The notes under the pieces are model-generated. The model ran no database searches and was not told the origin of the DNA. It saw only the letters and a program-made list of their open reading frames with translations. From Litorihabitans aurantiacus (GTDB lineage Bacteria; Actinomycetota; Actinomycetes; Actinomycetales; Beutenbergiaceae): DNA of 64,000 nt. Position 1 is the first letter of the stretch; every line of letters begins with the position of its first letter. The position numbers and the translations under genes were made by a program. Shown one piece after another: positions 50,648 to 63,389 of the stretch. The stretch is from the NCBI RefSeq assembly GCF_030161595.1, contig NZ_BSUM01000001.1, positions 620,001 through 684,000 of the forward strand. The letters run 5' to 3'.

Positions 50648-52715
50648 GCCGGCCGACCCGCGTCGCCGCGTCTGCGTCCGTGACCGCGGGTCGACGGCGT
50701 CCTGCGCGCGTCCGCCGTCTCGGCGTCGCGCTGGCCCTCGCGCTCGGCGTCGGCGGGTGCACCTCGCTGCCGACCTCGGGGCCGGTGGAGACGGGGATGA
50801 CGGAGGCGCCGACGTCGGGCGTCATCCGCTACGAGGCGAGCGGGCCGGTGGCCGACGCCGAGCCCACCGAGATCGTCGACGGGTTCCTGCAGGCGGGCGC
50901 CGCCGGACTGTCGGGGGACAACGACTTCGAGGTGGCGCGCTCGTTCCTGACCGCGGGGGCCGGCCGGAGCTGGCTGCCGCTGGCGCAGGTCGTGGTGTCC
51001 GCCAACGACTCGCCGCAGATCCCCGTCGTCACGCTGCCCGAGGGGGCGCGACGGCGGACACGGGTGACACGGGCGGGTCCGGCGGGGCGGACGGGTCGGG
51101 ATCCGACACCGACACCGATGCCGCCGACGGCGCCGGGGGCGGTGCGGACGAGGGCGTCGGTGAGCCCGGGCCGGGCGAGTCGCTCGGGACCGCTCAGATC
51201 GAGGAGCTGGAGCGGGTCCAGGTGCGCCTCGGGGTCGAGGCCGTGGCCGACGTCGACCAGCGGGGCGTCTACACCGCCACGACGTCGGCGACCGCCTCGG
51301 AGCTCACCTACGAGCTCGTGCGCGTGGACGGGCAGTGGCGCATCGACTCGCTGCCGAGCGGGCTGCTCCTGTCGGAGGTCGCGTTCGGCAACGTGTTCCG
51401 CTCGGCCCCGGTCATGTTCCTCACCCCCGACGGCGGCTCCCTCGTGCCGGACGTCCGGTTCGTCCCCACGCGCAACGCCGTCTCCTACGCGCTCGATCGC
51501 CTGCTCACGGGGCCGGCGGACTGGCTCGCGCCGGCGGTCACGACCAGGGCGGGGTCCGGCATCACTCTCGAGCAGCCCGGTGCCGGTGTCACGGTCGAGG
51601 ACGGGAGCCAGGTCGCCGAGGTGCGGCTGACCGGCGCCGGCGACCTCGACGAGGTCGGCCGGACGCAGCTGTACGCCCAGGTGGACGCGACGCTGCGCTC
51701 GATCACGGGGGTGAGCGGCGTGTCGCTGTGGCTGGACGGCAACCCGTTCGAGCCCGGGGCGGACCTCCCGCGGCCCACGCGTGCCGACGACGTCGTGCCG
51801 GACCGGCTGGTGGGGCTCGCCGACGGCGAGCTGGTCGTGGTCACCGACGGGGTCGTGGAGCCGTACGTCGGGAGCGGGGACGAGGCGGACGGCGACGGCG
51901 TGCCGACCGACCCCTCCGATCCGGGCGACGCGACCGACCCGTCCGGCGCGGACGCTGCCGGTGCGGCCACGCCGTCGTCCGGGGCGACGGCCACCCCGAC
52001 CCCGCCCGCGACCGCGTCGCCCCCGCCACCCCTGCCGCCGGGACTCTCGCGACCCGCGCCCGCCTACCGCGAGCAGGACGGGGTCGCGGTGCTCCAGGAC
52101 GGCGACCGGCTGCTGCACGTCTCGCCGTCCGGCGCCGTCTCGGTGCTGGCCACCGGGCGCGACCTCCTGGCGCCGACGCAGGACCGCTGGGGCTGGATCC
52201 TCACCGGCGAGCACGACAACGAGGGCGAGCTGACGGCGGTGCGTCCCGACGGCACCACCGTGGCGGTCGAGGCGGACCCCCTGGTGGGACACGTCGTCCA
52301 GGTGCGACTCTCCCGCGACGGCACGCGGGCCGCGGTCACGACCGAGCGCGAGGGACTGACGCGCGTGCGGGTCGTCGCCCTCGTGCGGGATCGCGACGGC
52401 GTCCCGCTGCGGGTCGTGGACGGCCCCGTCCTCCTGGACGACCTCGCGGCCGGCTACGGCGCGGTGTGGGTCTCCGGGTCGGAGGTCGCGGTGCTGGCCG
52501 CCACCGAGGAGGGCGCCGTGCCGGGTGTGCGGTCGGCGCTCGTCACCGGGCCCGTGTCCCAGGTGTCCACGACGACGCAGGCCGTCGCCATCGCCGGGGG
52601 GAACGGCCTGGGGGAGCTCGTCCTGTCCACGGCCGACGGACGACTGCTCGGGCGTGTGTCGCTGCGGTGGGAGGAGCTCGCTGCCGGGGTCACCGATCCC
52701 GCCTACCCGGGCTGA
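50644..52715 (+). CDS. lpqB: Lipoprotein LpqB, frame broken by a 1-nt loss
   Basis: Extracellular lipoprotein of about 690 aa that modulates MtrB. The signal ends in the lipobox GVGGC, followed by TSLPTSGPVETGM. An N-terminal domain (IVDGFLQAGAAG) and GerMN-type regions (LTYELVRVDGQWRIDSLPSG, YALDRLLTGPADWLAPAV) precede a beta-propeller-like C-terminal half. The frame shifts at the five-G run 51042-51046; one more G gives TLPEGGATADTGDTGGSGG, a Gly/Asp-rich linker. A second Pro/Thr/Ala-rich linker lies near 51890-52060. Start ATG 50644 overlaps mtrB. Confidence 0.92.
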
Positions 52716-52808
52716 GACGCGCTGTCCCCCGGGCGCTCCGGGGTGCGGTGCGTCCACGGACGGCCCGCGCGTCGTGCCGACCGGCCGCGCGGCGGGCACG
52801 GTGGGGCG

Positions 52809-53734
52809 ATGAGCTCGCGACACCCGCCCGCCGCCGCCCGCGCCGACGACGACGCGCGGCGGAGGCGCCGCGCGGTGGACGTGGTGCGCTCGCTGGCGTA
52901 CGAGGTCGCCAGGCTGGCGGTCCCGCTGGCGTGCGCCGGGTGCGGCCGCGTCGACGTGACGCTCTGCGGACCGTGCACGGCGCTGCTCGCCGATCCCCGG
53001 CGGGTCGACGGCGCCGCACCCGACCTCCCGGACGGCCTGCGCGTGTGGGGTCTCGGCACCTACCGCGACGAGCTGCGTCACGTCGTGCTCGCGTGGAAGC
53101 TCGGCGGTCGTCGGGACGTCGACGGCGTGCTGGCCGCGGCGACCGCAGGAGTCACCGCGGTGGCGCTCGCGCACGGCCTGCTCGACGGTGCGGCGCCTCC
53201 GGCGCCGGGGACGCCGTCGGTCTCCCGGGGGCCGGTGCGGGGGCGCCCGAGGTCTGGGTGGTCCCCGCGCCGTCGGGCTGGGGTCGGGTCCTGCGCGGAC
53301 GACCGCCGGTGGTGCGGCTCGCGGACGCCGTCGCCCGCGCGGTCGCCGACGCCGGGACGCCCGCGCGCGTCGTGAGCGCGCTCCGGCGGCGCGGGGCGGC
53401 ACCGCACCACGCGGCCGGCTCCCGGAGGGCGCGGGGCGGACGACGGTCCGCGCCGGCGCGGCGCGGCGCGGGGCGAGGCCCCGGCGTCGGCGCGCGGATC
53501 GATCTGACGGGACGGGTGGTGCTGCTCGTCGACGACGTCCTGACCACGGGCGCCACGCTGTCGCGGTGCGTCGCGGCCGTACGGGCCGCGGGCGGCGCGC
53601 CGGTGGGTGCGGTCGTCCTGGCGGCCGCCGGCTCGGTGAGCGTCGCGGGGGCGCGGATCAGGGTGCCCGGGACGCCGTCCCGGGCAGCGGTCGGTCCGCC
53701 ACCGGTCGCGCCGCGGCGCTCCCGCGTGCACTAA
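52809..53734 (+). CDS. ComF-family phosphoribosyltransferase-like protein, frame broken by a 1-nt loss
   Basis: About 308 aa. Near the N-terminus are paired Cys (PLACAGCGRV, LCGPCTALL) forming the ComF zinc ribbon. Then come GTYRDELRHVVLAWKLGGRR and the phosphoribosyltransferase core with VVPAPSGWGRVLRGRPPV, VVSALRRRGAAPHHA and VVLLVDDVLTTGATLSRCV, the PRPP-binding loop. The frame shifts at the five-G run 53227-53231; one more G gives SRGAGAGAPEVWVVPAP. ComF proteins act in DNA uptake in naturally competent bacteria; in actinobacteria the role is unclear. Position between lpqB and hpf is conserved. Confidence 0.87.
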
Positions 53735-53892
53735 CGTCGATCCATGGAGCGCACCACGATCGCACCGCACCGAGGCGGACGACGGCGAGCAGCGCCCGCG
53801 ACGGGGGTGATGCCCGTCCCCATCCACCCGTGAGGGTGGCCCCAGCACGCACGACCCGGCGCCACGCGCCGGAGATCCACGGAGGTAGTCCC

Positions 53893-54552
53893 ATGGAAAT
53901 CGTCGTTGTCGGTCGGCACACCGAGGTCGCACCCCGGTTCCGCAAGCACGTCGAGGACAAGCTGTCCAAGGTCACCCAGCTCGCGCCGTACGCGCAGCGG
54001 GTCGACGTCGAGATCAGCCACGAGCCCAACCCGAGGCAGGCCGCCTCCAGCGAGCGCATCGAGCTCACCGTCCGGGACAGGGGACCGGTGGTCCGCGCCG
54101 AGGCCAGCGCCTCCGACCGCTACGCGGCGCTCGACGTCGCGACGACGAAGCTCATCGAGCGGCTGCGGCGCTCGCACGACCGTCGCAAGGGCAAGGCGGC
54201 CCGCCGCGAGGGCAAGGCCCCGGTCGCGGCCGAGGAGGCGCTCGCGGCGCTCGACGCGGCGATCGCGCCGGCGCCCCAGGAGGCGCCCGAGCAGGACGTG
54301 AACACGGCACCGACGGAGCCGGACGTCGCGGTGGAGGCCCAGCTGGGGGACTCGCCCGTCGTCGTGCGCCAGAAGGTGCACCGCACGTCACCCGTCAGCG
54401 TCGAGGACGCCATCGACGAGATGGAGCTCGCCGGCCACCCGTTCTACCTGTTCATCGACGCCGAGACGCGGCAGCCCGCCGTCGTCTACCACCGTCACGG
54501 CTGGACCTACGGCGTGATCCGCCTCGACGCCGAGGCGGCACCCACCAGCTGA
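53893..54552 (+). CDS. hpf: Ribosome hibernation-promoting factor, long form (HPF)
   Basis: Protein of 219 aa that binds the 30S decoding region and pairs ribosomes into inactive 100S dimers under stress. The N-terminal domain (about 1-100) starts [20 protein letters not shown] and includes [20 protein letters not shown] linker rich in Ala/Glu/Pro (about 120-155) leads to the C-terminal dimerisation domain with [20 protein letters not shown] and GWTYGVIRL, so this is the long form. ATG 53893 follows GGAGGTAG. secA follows 104 bp downstream, as in mycobacteria and streptomycetes. Confidence 0.95.
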   Translation: MEIVVVGRHTEVAPRFRKHVEDKLSKVTQLAPYAQRVDVEISHEPNPRQAASSERIELTVRDRGPVVRAEASASDRYAALDVATTKLIERLRRSHDRRKGKAARREGKAPVAAEEALAALDAAIAPAPQEAPEQDVNTAPTEPDVAVEAQLGDSPVVVRQKVHRTSPVSVEDAIDEMELAGHPFYLFIDAETRQPAVVYHRHGWTYGVIRLDAEAAPTS

Positions 54553-54656
54553 TCGACCCGGAGGATGCGCGGGGGACGCCTACGATGGGTGGGCGTCCCT
54601 CGTGCCGGGGGCGTCAGGCCCGCGCCGCGGGCACGTCACCAACCTGGGAGCAAAGC

Positions 54657-57497
<2,841 letters not shown>

Positions 57498-57511
57498 TCC
57501 GCACCGACGCA

Positions 57512-57558
57512 CGACGACGCCCCCGACCCGCGAGCAGCGGGTCGGGGGCGTCGTCGTC
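57512..57558. terminator. Perfect 21-bp hairpin after secA
   Basis: Two perfect 21-nt arms (57512-57532 and 57538-57558) with loop GAGCA, between secA and the convergent Rv3235-like gene. Serves as a bidirectional terminator in all likelihood. Confidence 0.85.
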
Positions 57559-57599
57559 GACACCTCGGATCGCCGCGCGCCCCACCGGGGCGGTCCAGG

Positions 57600-58082
57600 T
57601 CATCCCACCTGGAGCTCGACGACGCGCCAGCGCCCCCGGAAGAGCTCCATCCGGCCGGCGACGGCGCGCACGCGCCGACCGTCGTGGACGACGGCGCAGA
57701 CCTCGACGACCCCGGGTCGCGTGGTGTCCGCCCGGGCCGAGAGCACGCGGCCGTGCGCCGGGCGGGTGGGGCGGCCGTGCAGCCTGACGTGCAGGCCGGC
57801 GCGGCGTGCGACGGACCCGTAGATCTCGGTCGTCACCCAGCGCACGAGCTGCTGGGCGGGCCGCCCGCCGGCCAGGACCTGGACGACGGCGAGTGCGAAC
57901 GACCCGAACCAGCGGGTGGGATCCGTGACGCTGTCGGCGTGGTTCGCGCGGGCGCGGCCCGGTGCGGCGGCGATCGGCACGACGGGGGTGAGACCCGGCC
58001 CCCGGTGCGGGTGCAGGGGAACCGGGGAGGGGGCGGGAAGCTGCTCACCGGCGACGTCGGGGTGCGACGGAAGTGCGGACAT
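57600..58082 (-). CDS. Rv3235-like family protein
   Basis: Protein of 160 aa resembling the actinobacterial Rv3235 family of unknown function, found near secA in relatives. The N-terminal third is Pro/His/Arg-rich and disordered. The conserved domain follows with FGSFALAVVQVLAGGRPAQQ, LVRWVTTEIYGSVARRAGL, GVVEVCAVVHDGRRVRAV and FRGRWRVVELQVG, a compact alpha/beta fold with no catalytic motif visible. Start ATG 58082. The LysM protein gene is 8 bp upstream on the same strand, so they form one unit. Confidence 0.8.
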   Translation of the reverse strand: MSALPSHPDVAGEQLPAPSPVPLHPHRGPGLTPVVPIAAAPGRARANHADSVTDPTRWFGSFALAVVQVLAGGRPAQQLVRWVTTEIYGSVARRAGLHVRLHGRPTRPAHGRVLSARADTTRPGVVEVCAVVHDGRRVRAVAGRMELFRGRWRVVELQVG

Positions 58083-58090
58083 GGCTGCTC

Positions 58091-59065
58091 CTAGTCGTGG
58101 GTCGGGGTCTCGGGCGACGCGGTGGCGGCGGGGGTGGCCCCCGCCGGTGCCCGCAGCTGCGCTCCGGGGTGGATGAGGTCGGGGTCGGGGCCGACGACGT
58201 CGCGGTTCGCGTCGTACCAGTCCTGCCAGCCGGTGGGGCCGTCCGGCCCGGCCCAGTCCTGCGCGATCCGCCAGAGCGAGTCGCCCGCGACGACCGTGTA
58301 CATCGCCTCGGCCGCGCTCCCGTCGATCGCGGTGGCCGGCGGTGGTTCCTCGCCCGCGGCCGGCGGCGGCGCCGGTGCGGGCGCGGGGCTCGCCGGAGTG
58401 GGAGCGGAAGCCGGAGCCGGAGCGGTGGTGTCGTCCGGTGTCCCGGGGTCCGCGAGGACGCGGCCCTTGAGCGAGGGTGCGGGTGACGGGTCGTCGACGG
58501 GGACGACTGCGGCCGGCCGGTCCACCGGGGCGGTGGGTCGCGAGATCTCGGGGGTCGCGCCGCCGACCGCGACCGGCGGGACGTGGACGGGGGTGACCGG
58601 ATCCGTCGACGTCGGGTCCGGCGCCGTGGCCGCCGGTGCGGCGACCACCGGACCGACCGTCAGGTCGTCGGGGACCGCGGACGCCGGACCGACGAGGGCG
58701 GCGAGCGACACGCCGGCGACGGCGCTCGCTCCCACGAGCCGCTGGACGAGGCGTGGGCCGAAGCGCCGCACGAGCGTCCGACCCGTGCGCCAGCCCCCGC
58801 CGAGACCCTCGAGCCCGAGGGTGACGGCGGCGAGGAGACCGGCCACCAGGTACCAGCCGCTCGTCGCGACACCCACGACGCGGAGGCCCTGCACCACGAG
58901 CTCCTCGACCGTGCCGGGCTCGCCGTCCCACGTCAGTGCGAGCAGGGCTCCCACGGTTGCGGCACCCGCGGCCACGGCGAGACTCAGCAGCAGGCGGGTG
59001 CCGGGCGTGCTCCTGCCCGCGGTGTGATCGTGTGTCGATCGTCGGTCGTCGCGTGTCATGTCCAC
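58091..59065 (-). CDS. Membrane protein with C-terminal LysM domain
   Basis: Protein of 324 aa. Three hydrophobic segments lie near residues 25-45, 65-88 and 112-128. A Pro/Ala-rich extracytoplasmic linker (about 135-250) ends in a LysM-like module with YTVVAGDSLWRIAQDWAG and YDANRDVVGPDPDLIHPGAQ. It would anchor in the membrane and reach into peptidoglycan. Start ATG 59065 or, two codons in, ATG 59059. The pairing with Rv3235-like is conserved in actinobacteria and suggests a wall-associated or secretion-related role, not established. Confidence 0.8.
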   Translation of the reverse strand: MDMTRDDRRSTHDHTAGRSTPGTRLLLSLAVAAGAATVGALLALTWDGEPGTVEELVVQGLRVVGVATSGWYLVAGLLAAVTLGLEGLGGGWRTGRTLVRRFGPRLVQRLVGASAVAGVSLAALVGPASAVPDDLTVGPVVAAPAATAPDPTSTDPVTPVHVPPVAVGGATPEISRPTAPVDRPAAVVPVDDPSPAPSLKGRVLADPGTPDDTTAPAPASAPTPASPAPAPAPPPAAGEEPPPATAIDGSAAEAMYTVVAGDSLWRIAQDWAGPDGPTGWQDWYDANRDVVGPDPDLIHPGAQLRAPAGATPAATASPETPTHD

Positions 59066-59146
59066 CCCTGCGTTTGACGCTGTTTGACGTCACAGAAGAA
59101 TGTCGGACGTCGCCACACGAGTCAAGGGGTGTGGAACAGTACGGCC

Positions 59147-59647
59147 ATGCGATGGCACGAGCTGTTCGAGGACCTGGAGTCCCAGGCCGACGCCGCCGAG
59201 CGTGCGGACGGCGAGCTCGAGGGCGCCGAGCTCCTGGAGGCGGAGCAGGGCCGCATCCCGCTCGTGGACCGGCTGCGCGCCGTCGTCGGGAGGACCGTGT
59301 CCGTGGGGACGGCCGACGAGCACGTGACGGGTGTGCTCGAGGACCTGGCGCCCGCCTACCTCGTGGTGGCGACGGCGCAGCGGGACGTGCTCGTGCCGGC
59401 GGCCGCCGTGCGGTGGGTGCAGGGTGCCGGGCGGTCGGCCCTCGAGGGGGCGGGTGCGGAGGCCCGGCTGACGCTGGCGCACGTGCTGCGCGGTGTCGCG
59501 GAGCGAGAACGGGTGGTGCGCGTGGTGACGACCGCTCGCGTGGTGGTCGGTGAGATCGACCGGGTGGGGCCCGACCACGTCGACGTGGTCGAGAACGGTG
59601 ACGCCGTGAGCATCCCGTTCGCGGCGATCAGCTCAGTCGCGCTGTAG
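59147..59647 (+). CDS. Conserved actinobacterial protein of unknown function
   Basis: Protein of 166 aa starting at ATG 59147 (MRWHELFEDLESQADAAE). After a helical N-terminus with many Glu/Ala, the middle reads as a small beta-barrel (VVGRTVSVGTADEHVTGVLE, YLVVATAQRDVLVPAAAV, VVVGEIDRVGPDHVDVVENG), similar in outline to Sm-like or PRC-barrel folds. No catalytic residues are evident. The 3' end overlaps the convergent BldC-like gene by 15 bp. Confidence 0.75.
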   Translation: MRWHELFEDLESQADAAERADGELEGAELLEAEQGRIPLVDRLRAVVGRTVSVGTADEHVTGVLEDLAPAYLVVATAQRDVLVPAAAVRWVQGAGRSALEGAGAEARLTLAHVLRGVAERERVVRVVTTARVVVGEIDRVGPDHVDVVENGDAVSIPFAAISSVAL

Positions 59648-59845
59648 CGCCGTCCGGCGCGCGGCTGCGGCCGCCTTCTCGCGGTCGACGTACGCGTCGA
59701 GCTCCTTCGCCTCGACGCGCCACATCCCGCGTCCGCCGACCTGGAAGCCCTGGATCTCGCCCTGACGGACCAGGGCGCGCGCGGTCGGGACGGTGATGTC
59801 GAGGATCTCGGCGACATCGGCCAGGGTCAGCATCCGTTCGGGCAT
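59633..59845 (-). CDS. BldC/excisionase-type helix-turn-helix regulator
   Basis: Protein of 70 aa with a MerR-like winged helix: MLTLADVAEILDITVPTARA forms the HTH, GFQVGGRGMWRVEAKELDAY the wing and last helix, and the tail is basic and Ala-rich. Length and motif agree with BldC and the excisionase (helix-turn-helix_17) family. In Streptomyces BldC regulates development. No integrase or phage gene is nearby, so a chromosomal regulator is favoured over an excisionase. Start ATG 59845. The stop overlaps the convergent gene at 59647. Confidence 0.85.
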   Translation of the reverse strand: MPERMLTLADVAEILDITVPTARALVRQGEIQGFQVGGRGMWRVEAKELDAYVDREKAAAAARRTALQRD

Positions 59846-59962
59846 GCTCCTTAGTCTGACACCGCACGCCCGAAGGCGCGCGTCGACCGCACCACCTGTG
59901 GAGAACTGCCCCGCACGGTGGCGGGCGTGGCACGATGTCCGCCACAGGGCTAGCAGCAGGGG

Positions 59963-60625
59963 GTGCACGTGGCTCGTCGATCCGGTCGTGCCGGAGAACA
60001 GTCCGTCGGGGCGCAGCAGGTGCTGCCCGCCGTGACGTCGCGCCGCCCGCCGGCGTGGCGAAGCCCGCGCTTCGGCGTCGGGATCCTGCTGGTGGTGGGG
60101 TCCGTCGCGCTGGGCAGCTGGGCGCTGGACCGCGCCGCGTCGGGTGAGCAGATGTGGGTCGCCCGGCACGACCTCGCGCCCGGCGACCCCGTCAGCAGCG
60201 AGGACCTGCGGAGCGTCGCGGTCGCCTGGGAGGGGGACGAGGGCGTCTACCTGACGGCGGCCGACGTCGTGCCGGGGAGCGTCGCCGTCTCGTTCGTGGG
60301 CGCGGGCGAGCTCGTACCGTCCGCCGCGCTCGGTGTCGCGGCCGACGTGGACGGCCGTCCGGTCACGGTCCCCGTCCCGACCGGTGTCGTGGTGGAGCCC
60401 GGCGTCCTCGTCGACCTGTGGTCGCTGCCCCGCCCCGGTGAGGGCGAGCCGCAGCAGATCGCGGACGGTGCCCAGGTCCTGGGCGTCGAGGAGGATTCCG
60501 GGCTGCTGCGCAGCGGCAGCGGCAGGGTCGCCCGCGTGCTCGTGGACCCCGCGGTCGTCCCGGCCGTGCTCGCCGTGCAGGCGGACGGCGGCGCGGTGAC
60601 CCTCGTCGAGCGCCCGGGGAGCTGA
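59963..60625 (+). CDS. SAF-domain protein (CpaB/FlgA-like)
   Basis: Single-pass membrane protein of 220 aa. A basic N-terminus precedes one helix (FGVGILLVVGSVALGSWALD, about residues 37-57), then a SAF domain (MWVARHDLAPGDPVSSEDL, LVPSAALGV) and a beta-rich C-terminal part (VTVPVPTGVVVEPGVLVDLW). This resembles CpaB/RcpC of Flp-type pilus systems, although no pilin, ATPase or tad gene is next to it. Start GTG 59963, with GTG 59969 as alternative. The CpaE-like gene follows 2 bp later, so the pair is one unit. Confidence 0.8.
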   Translation: MHVARRSGRAGEQSVGAQQVLPAVTSRRPPAWRSPRFGVGILLVVGSVALGSWALDRAASGEQMWVARHDLAPGDPVSSEDLRSVAVAWEGDEGVYLTAADVVPGSVAVSFVGAGELVPSAALGVAADVDGRPVTVPVPTGVVVEPGVLVDLWSLPRPGEGEPQQIADGAQVLGVEEDSGLLRSGSGRVARVLVDPAVVPAVLAVQADGGAVTLVERPGS

Positions 60626-60627
60626 GC

Positions 60628-61991
60628 GTGGCACCCGGTGCCCTCGTGTGGCTGGAGGGACCCACCGAGCCCGAGGTCGTGGCCCGGCTCGGCGCGCCCG
60701 GGTCACCGGCGCGGGTGCTGCGGCGCTGTGCCGATCTCGCCGAGCTGACCGCCGCCGCGGAGTCGGGGGTGGGCGAGGTCGCCGTGTTCCACCTCGGGCG
60801 CGGTGTCGACGCGTCACGCGCCGCGCTGCTGCGGCGGTGCGGCGGTGCGGCGTCGCCAGCGTCCTCGTGGTCCCGGCGGCGGACGCGCCGCGGGCGCTCG
60901 CGATCGGTGCGGACGCCGTCGTGCCCGACGGCGAGGGGCTGGGGGAGCGGCTCGTCACCGTGATCGCTGCGCTCCTCGCGCGCCGCGCGGGCTCGGACGG
61001 TCCTGGTCGCGCCGGTCCGGGGGGCAACGGCCCCTCGGGCGGTGCGCGGGCCGACGCCGCGCCCCTGGTCCCCGACGACCCCGGATCGCTCCTCGCACCC
61101 GACGGGCGCCTCGTCGTCGTGTGGAGCGGCCACGGGGCTCCCGGACGGAGCGTCACGGCCGTCAACGTCGCCGCCGAGCTGGCGCTGCACGGACCCACGA
61201 TGCTCGTGGACGCGGACTCCGTGGCGCCGAGCCTGACGCAGGTGCTCGGGGTCGTGGAGGAGACGGCGGGGCTCGCGGCGCTGTGCCGGGCCGCCGGCCA
61301 GGGGGTGCTCGAGACGGTGACGGTGCTCGACCGCGCCCGCCGGCTCCCCTCGGGCGTGCTGCTCCTGCCGGGCCTGACGCGCGCGGACCGCTGGCGCGAG
61401 CTCGTCGGCGACCACCTCGACCTGGTCTGGCCGGCGCTGCGCCGCAGCGCCGCCTGGGTCGTGGTCGACGTCGCCGCGGGCCTGGAACCGGCTCCCCAGC
61501 GCGGCGCCGACCGGTGGGCGGCCACGCGCTCGGCCCTGCGCGCGGCCGACGACGTGGTGGTGGTCGCGGGGTCGGACCCGGTGGGTCTGCGACGGGCCGT
61601 CGGCGCGCTCGCCGAGCTCGACGCGGAGGAGGTCGCGGCACCCCGCCACCTGGTGACCACCCGGGTGCGTGGCGGGCGTCGCGCCGGCGCGGACGCCGCC
61701 GTGGCCAGGGCCGTCGAACGATTCGCGGGCGTCCCACCCGTGGTGGGGGTGCCGCAGGAGGACGCGTTCGACGACGCGCTCCTGGCGGGGGCGGCCCTGC
61801 GCGAGGCCGCGCCGCGTTCAGCGGCGCGGCGGTCCTACGCGGCGCTCGCTGACCACCTCCGCGAGTCGGGAGCGCCCGAGGCGACGACCGAGGTCGCGAG
61901 GGTGACCGCACGGGGCCCGGCGCGCCGCTCGACCGGGAGGCGTCGCGGCCGGGAGCCACGGCCTCCGGGTGGCGAGCGGCCGGGTGCATGA
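60628..61991 (+). CDS. CpaE-like ParA/MinD-family ATPase, frame broken by a 1-nt loss
   Basis: About 454 aa. The N-terminal part (LVWLEGPTEPEVVARLG, AIGADAVVPDGEGLGERL) resembles a receiver-like domain as in CpaE. The C-terminal part is a MinD/ParA fold with a degenerate Walker A (WSGHGAPGRSVTAVNVAAEL; the usual Lys is not evident), MLVDADSVAPSLTQVLG and WVVVDVAAGLEPAPQR. Near 60840-60860 the frame moves by a 1-nt loss (RRCGGA then VASVLVVPAAD), without a long homopolymer at the site. It follows the SAF gene by 2 bp. Together they recall CpaB-CpaE pairs but stand alone here. Confidence 0.78.
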
Positions 61992-62075
61992 CCGGCCGGG
62001 TGAGCGAACGGCCGGGTGACGAACCGCCCCGGTGATGAGACGCGGGTCGGCGAGGCCTGCTGCGACACTGGTCCC

Positions 62076-62531
62076 GTGCGCCTCTACGTCCCCGCCACCC
62101 TCGGCGACCTCGCCCGCCCCGAGCTCGGCCCGCGTCCGGCCTGCGCCGTCACCCCGGCGCTGCGCGCCGCGCTGCCGGAGGAGGACGAGGAGGGCCTCGA
62201 GCTGTCGGCCTTCCTGTCGGCGACCGACCTGGCCGTCCTGCGCCTGGCCGACGCCCCGGGTGAGCCCCGGCGTCGGGTCGTCGTCGCTCTCGAGGTCTCC
62301 GACGTCGCGTTCGCGCCGGTCCCCGCCGACCTGGCGGACCTCGCGGCCGTCGTCGGCGTCGTCCCGGCCGTGCCGTGGGCCTGCGTCGTCAGCCTGCACC
62401 TGGACGAGCCCGAGGCGGCGGACGCCGTCGCGGCGGCGCTGGCGGACGACGACGCGTTCGACGCCCTCGGTGAGATCGACCTGCTCTGGTTCGACCCGAG
62501 CGAGCGGGCCCACCTCGTCACCGGCGCCTGA
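62076..62531 (+). CDS. DUF6912-type conserved protein
   Basis: Small soluble protein of 151 aa found in many actinobacteria, function unknown. It starts at GTG 62076 with MRLYVPATLGDLARPELG and contains a conserved middle (RRVVVALEVSDVAFAPVPAD) and acidic end (FDALGEIDLLWFDPSER). It looks like a single alpha/beta domain with no metal or catalytic motif. It converges with hisN 39 bp away. The 61992-62075 gap upstream holds nothing recognisable. Confidence 0.75.
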   Translation: MRLYVPATLGDLARPELGPRPACAVTPALRAALPEEDEEGLELSAFLSATDLAVLRLADAPGEPRRRVVVALEVSDVAFAPVPADLADLAAVVGVVPAVPWACVVSLHLDEPEAADAVAAALADDDAFDALGEIDLLWFDPSERAHLVTGA

Positions 62532-62570
62532 CGGCGGAGGACCGGCGCGGGCGCCGCGGCAGCCGGCGGC

Positions 62571-63380
62571 TCAGCGCCCCAGGGCCGACAGCAGCTGCGG
62601 GTGCAGCACCCCGTTCGTCGCCAGCGCGTCGCCGTCCCACGGGCCCGGGCGCCCCGCGCGCGAGGTGAACGTCCCGCCCGCCTCGGTCACGATCGGGACC
62701 AGGGCGGCCATGTCGTACACCTCGAGCTCGGGTTCGACCGCGACGTCGACGCTGCCCTCGGCGACCATCATGTAGGACCAGAAGTCGCCGTACCCGCGCG
62801 TGCGCCAGCACCGCGCCAGCACCCCGGTGAAGCGCTCGAGCTCGCCGCGCTGGGCCCAGCCGTCCAGGCTCGCGTACGACAGCGACGCGTCGTCGAGGTC
62901 GGCGACGCCGGAGACGGCCAGGCGCCGCGCGGGCGCACCGGCGACCACGACGTGCGCGCCGGCGCCGGTCGCCGCGTACCACCGCCGCTGCAGGGCCGGC
63001 GCGCTGACGACGCCGACGCGCATCTCCCCGTCCACGGCCAACCCGATGAGGCTCGCCCAGACGGGGACGCCGCGCACGAAGTTCTTGGTGCCGTCGATCG
63101 GGTCGATGATCCACTGCCGCCCCGTCGGCGCGACGGTCCCGCCGAACTCCTCGCCGAGCACGGCGTCGTCCGGCCGCTGCTCCGCGACGATCGCCCGCGC
63201 CGTCCGCTCGGCGGCCAGGTCGGCGTCGGACACGGGGGAGGTGTCGGGCTTGGCGTCCACCTTCAGGTCGAGGGCGCCGAAGCGGGGCAGCGTGACGGCG
63301 TCGAGCGCGTCGGCGATCGCGAGCGCGAGCGCGAGGTCGTCGGCGAGGTCGGAGCCTGCGGCCGTGGCGTCACTGGTCAT
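62571..63380 (-). CDS. hisN: Histidinol-phosphatase, inositol-monophosphatase fold (HisN)
   Basis: Metal-dependent phosphatase of 269 aa. IMPase motifs are VLGEEFGGT (first metal site), WIIDPIDGTKNFVRGVPVWA (DPIDGT) and the late YDMAALVPIVTEAGGTFTSR with GPWDGDALATNG. The FVRGVPVWASLIGL variant and position beside rsgA point to actinobacterial HisN, which removes phosphate from histidinol phosphate. An inositol or other sugar phosphatase cannot be excluded. Start ATG 63380, 9 bp from the end of rsgA, so co-transcribed. Confidence 0.88.
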   Translation of the reverse strand: MTSDATAAGSDLADDLALALAIADALDAVTLPRFGALDLKVDAKPDTSPVSDADLAAERTARAIVAEQRPDDAVLGEEFGGTVAPTGRQWIIDPIDGTKNFVRGVPVWASLIGLAVDGEMRVGVVSAPALQRRWYAATGAGAHVVVAGAPARRLAVSGVADLDDASLSYASLDGWAQRGELERFTGVLARCWRTRGYGDFWSYMMVAEGSVDVAVEPELEVYDMAALVPIVTEAGGTFTSRAGRPGPWDGDALATNGVLHPQLLSALGR

Positions 63381-63389
63381 CGAGGGTCC

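Noticed and set aside
59633-59845. Excisionase of an integrated phage or plasmid
   Set aside because: No integrase, att-like repeats or phage genes nearby, and the neighbours are core chromosomal genes; a BldC-like regulator fits better.
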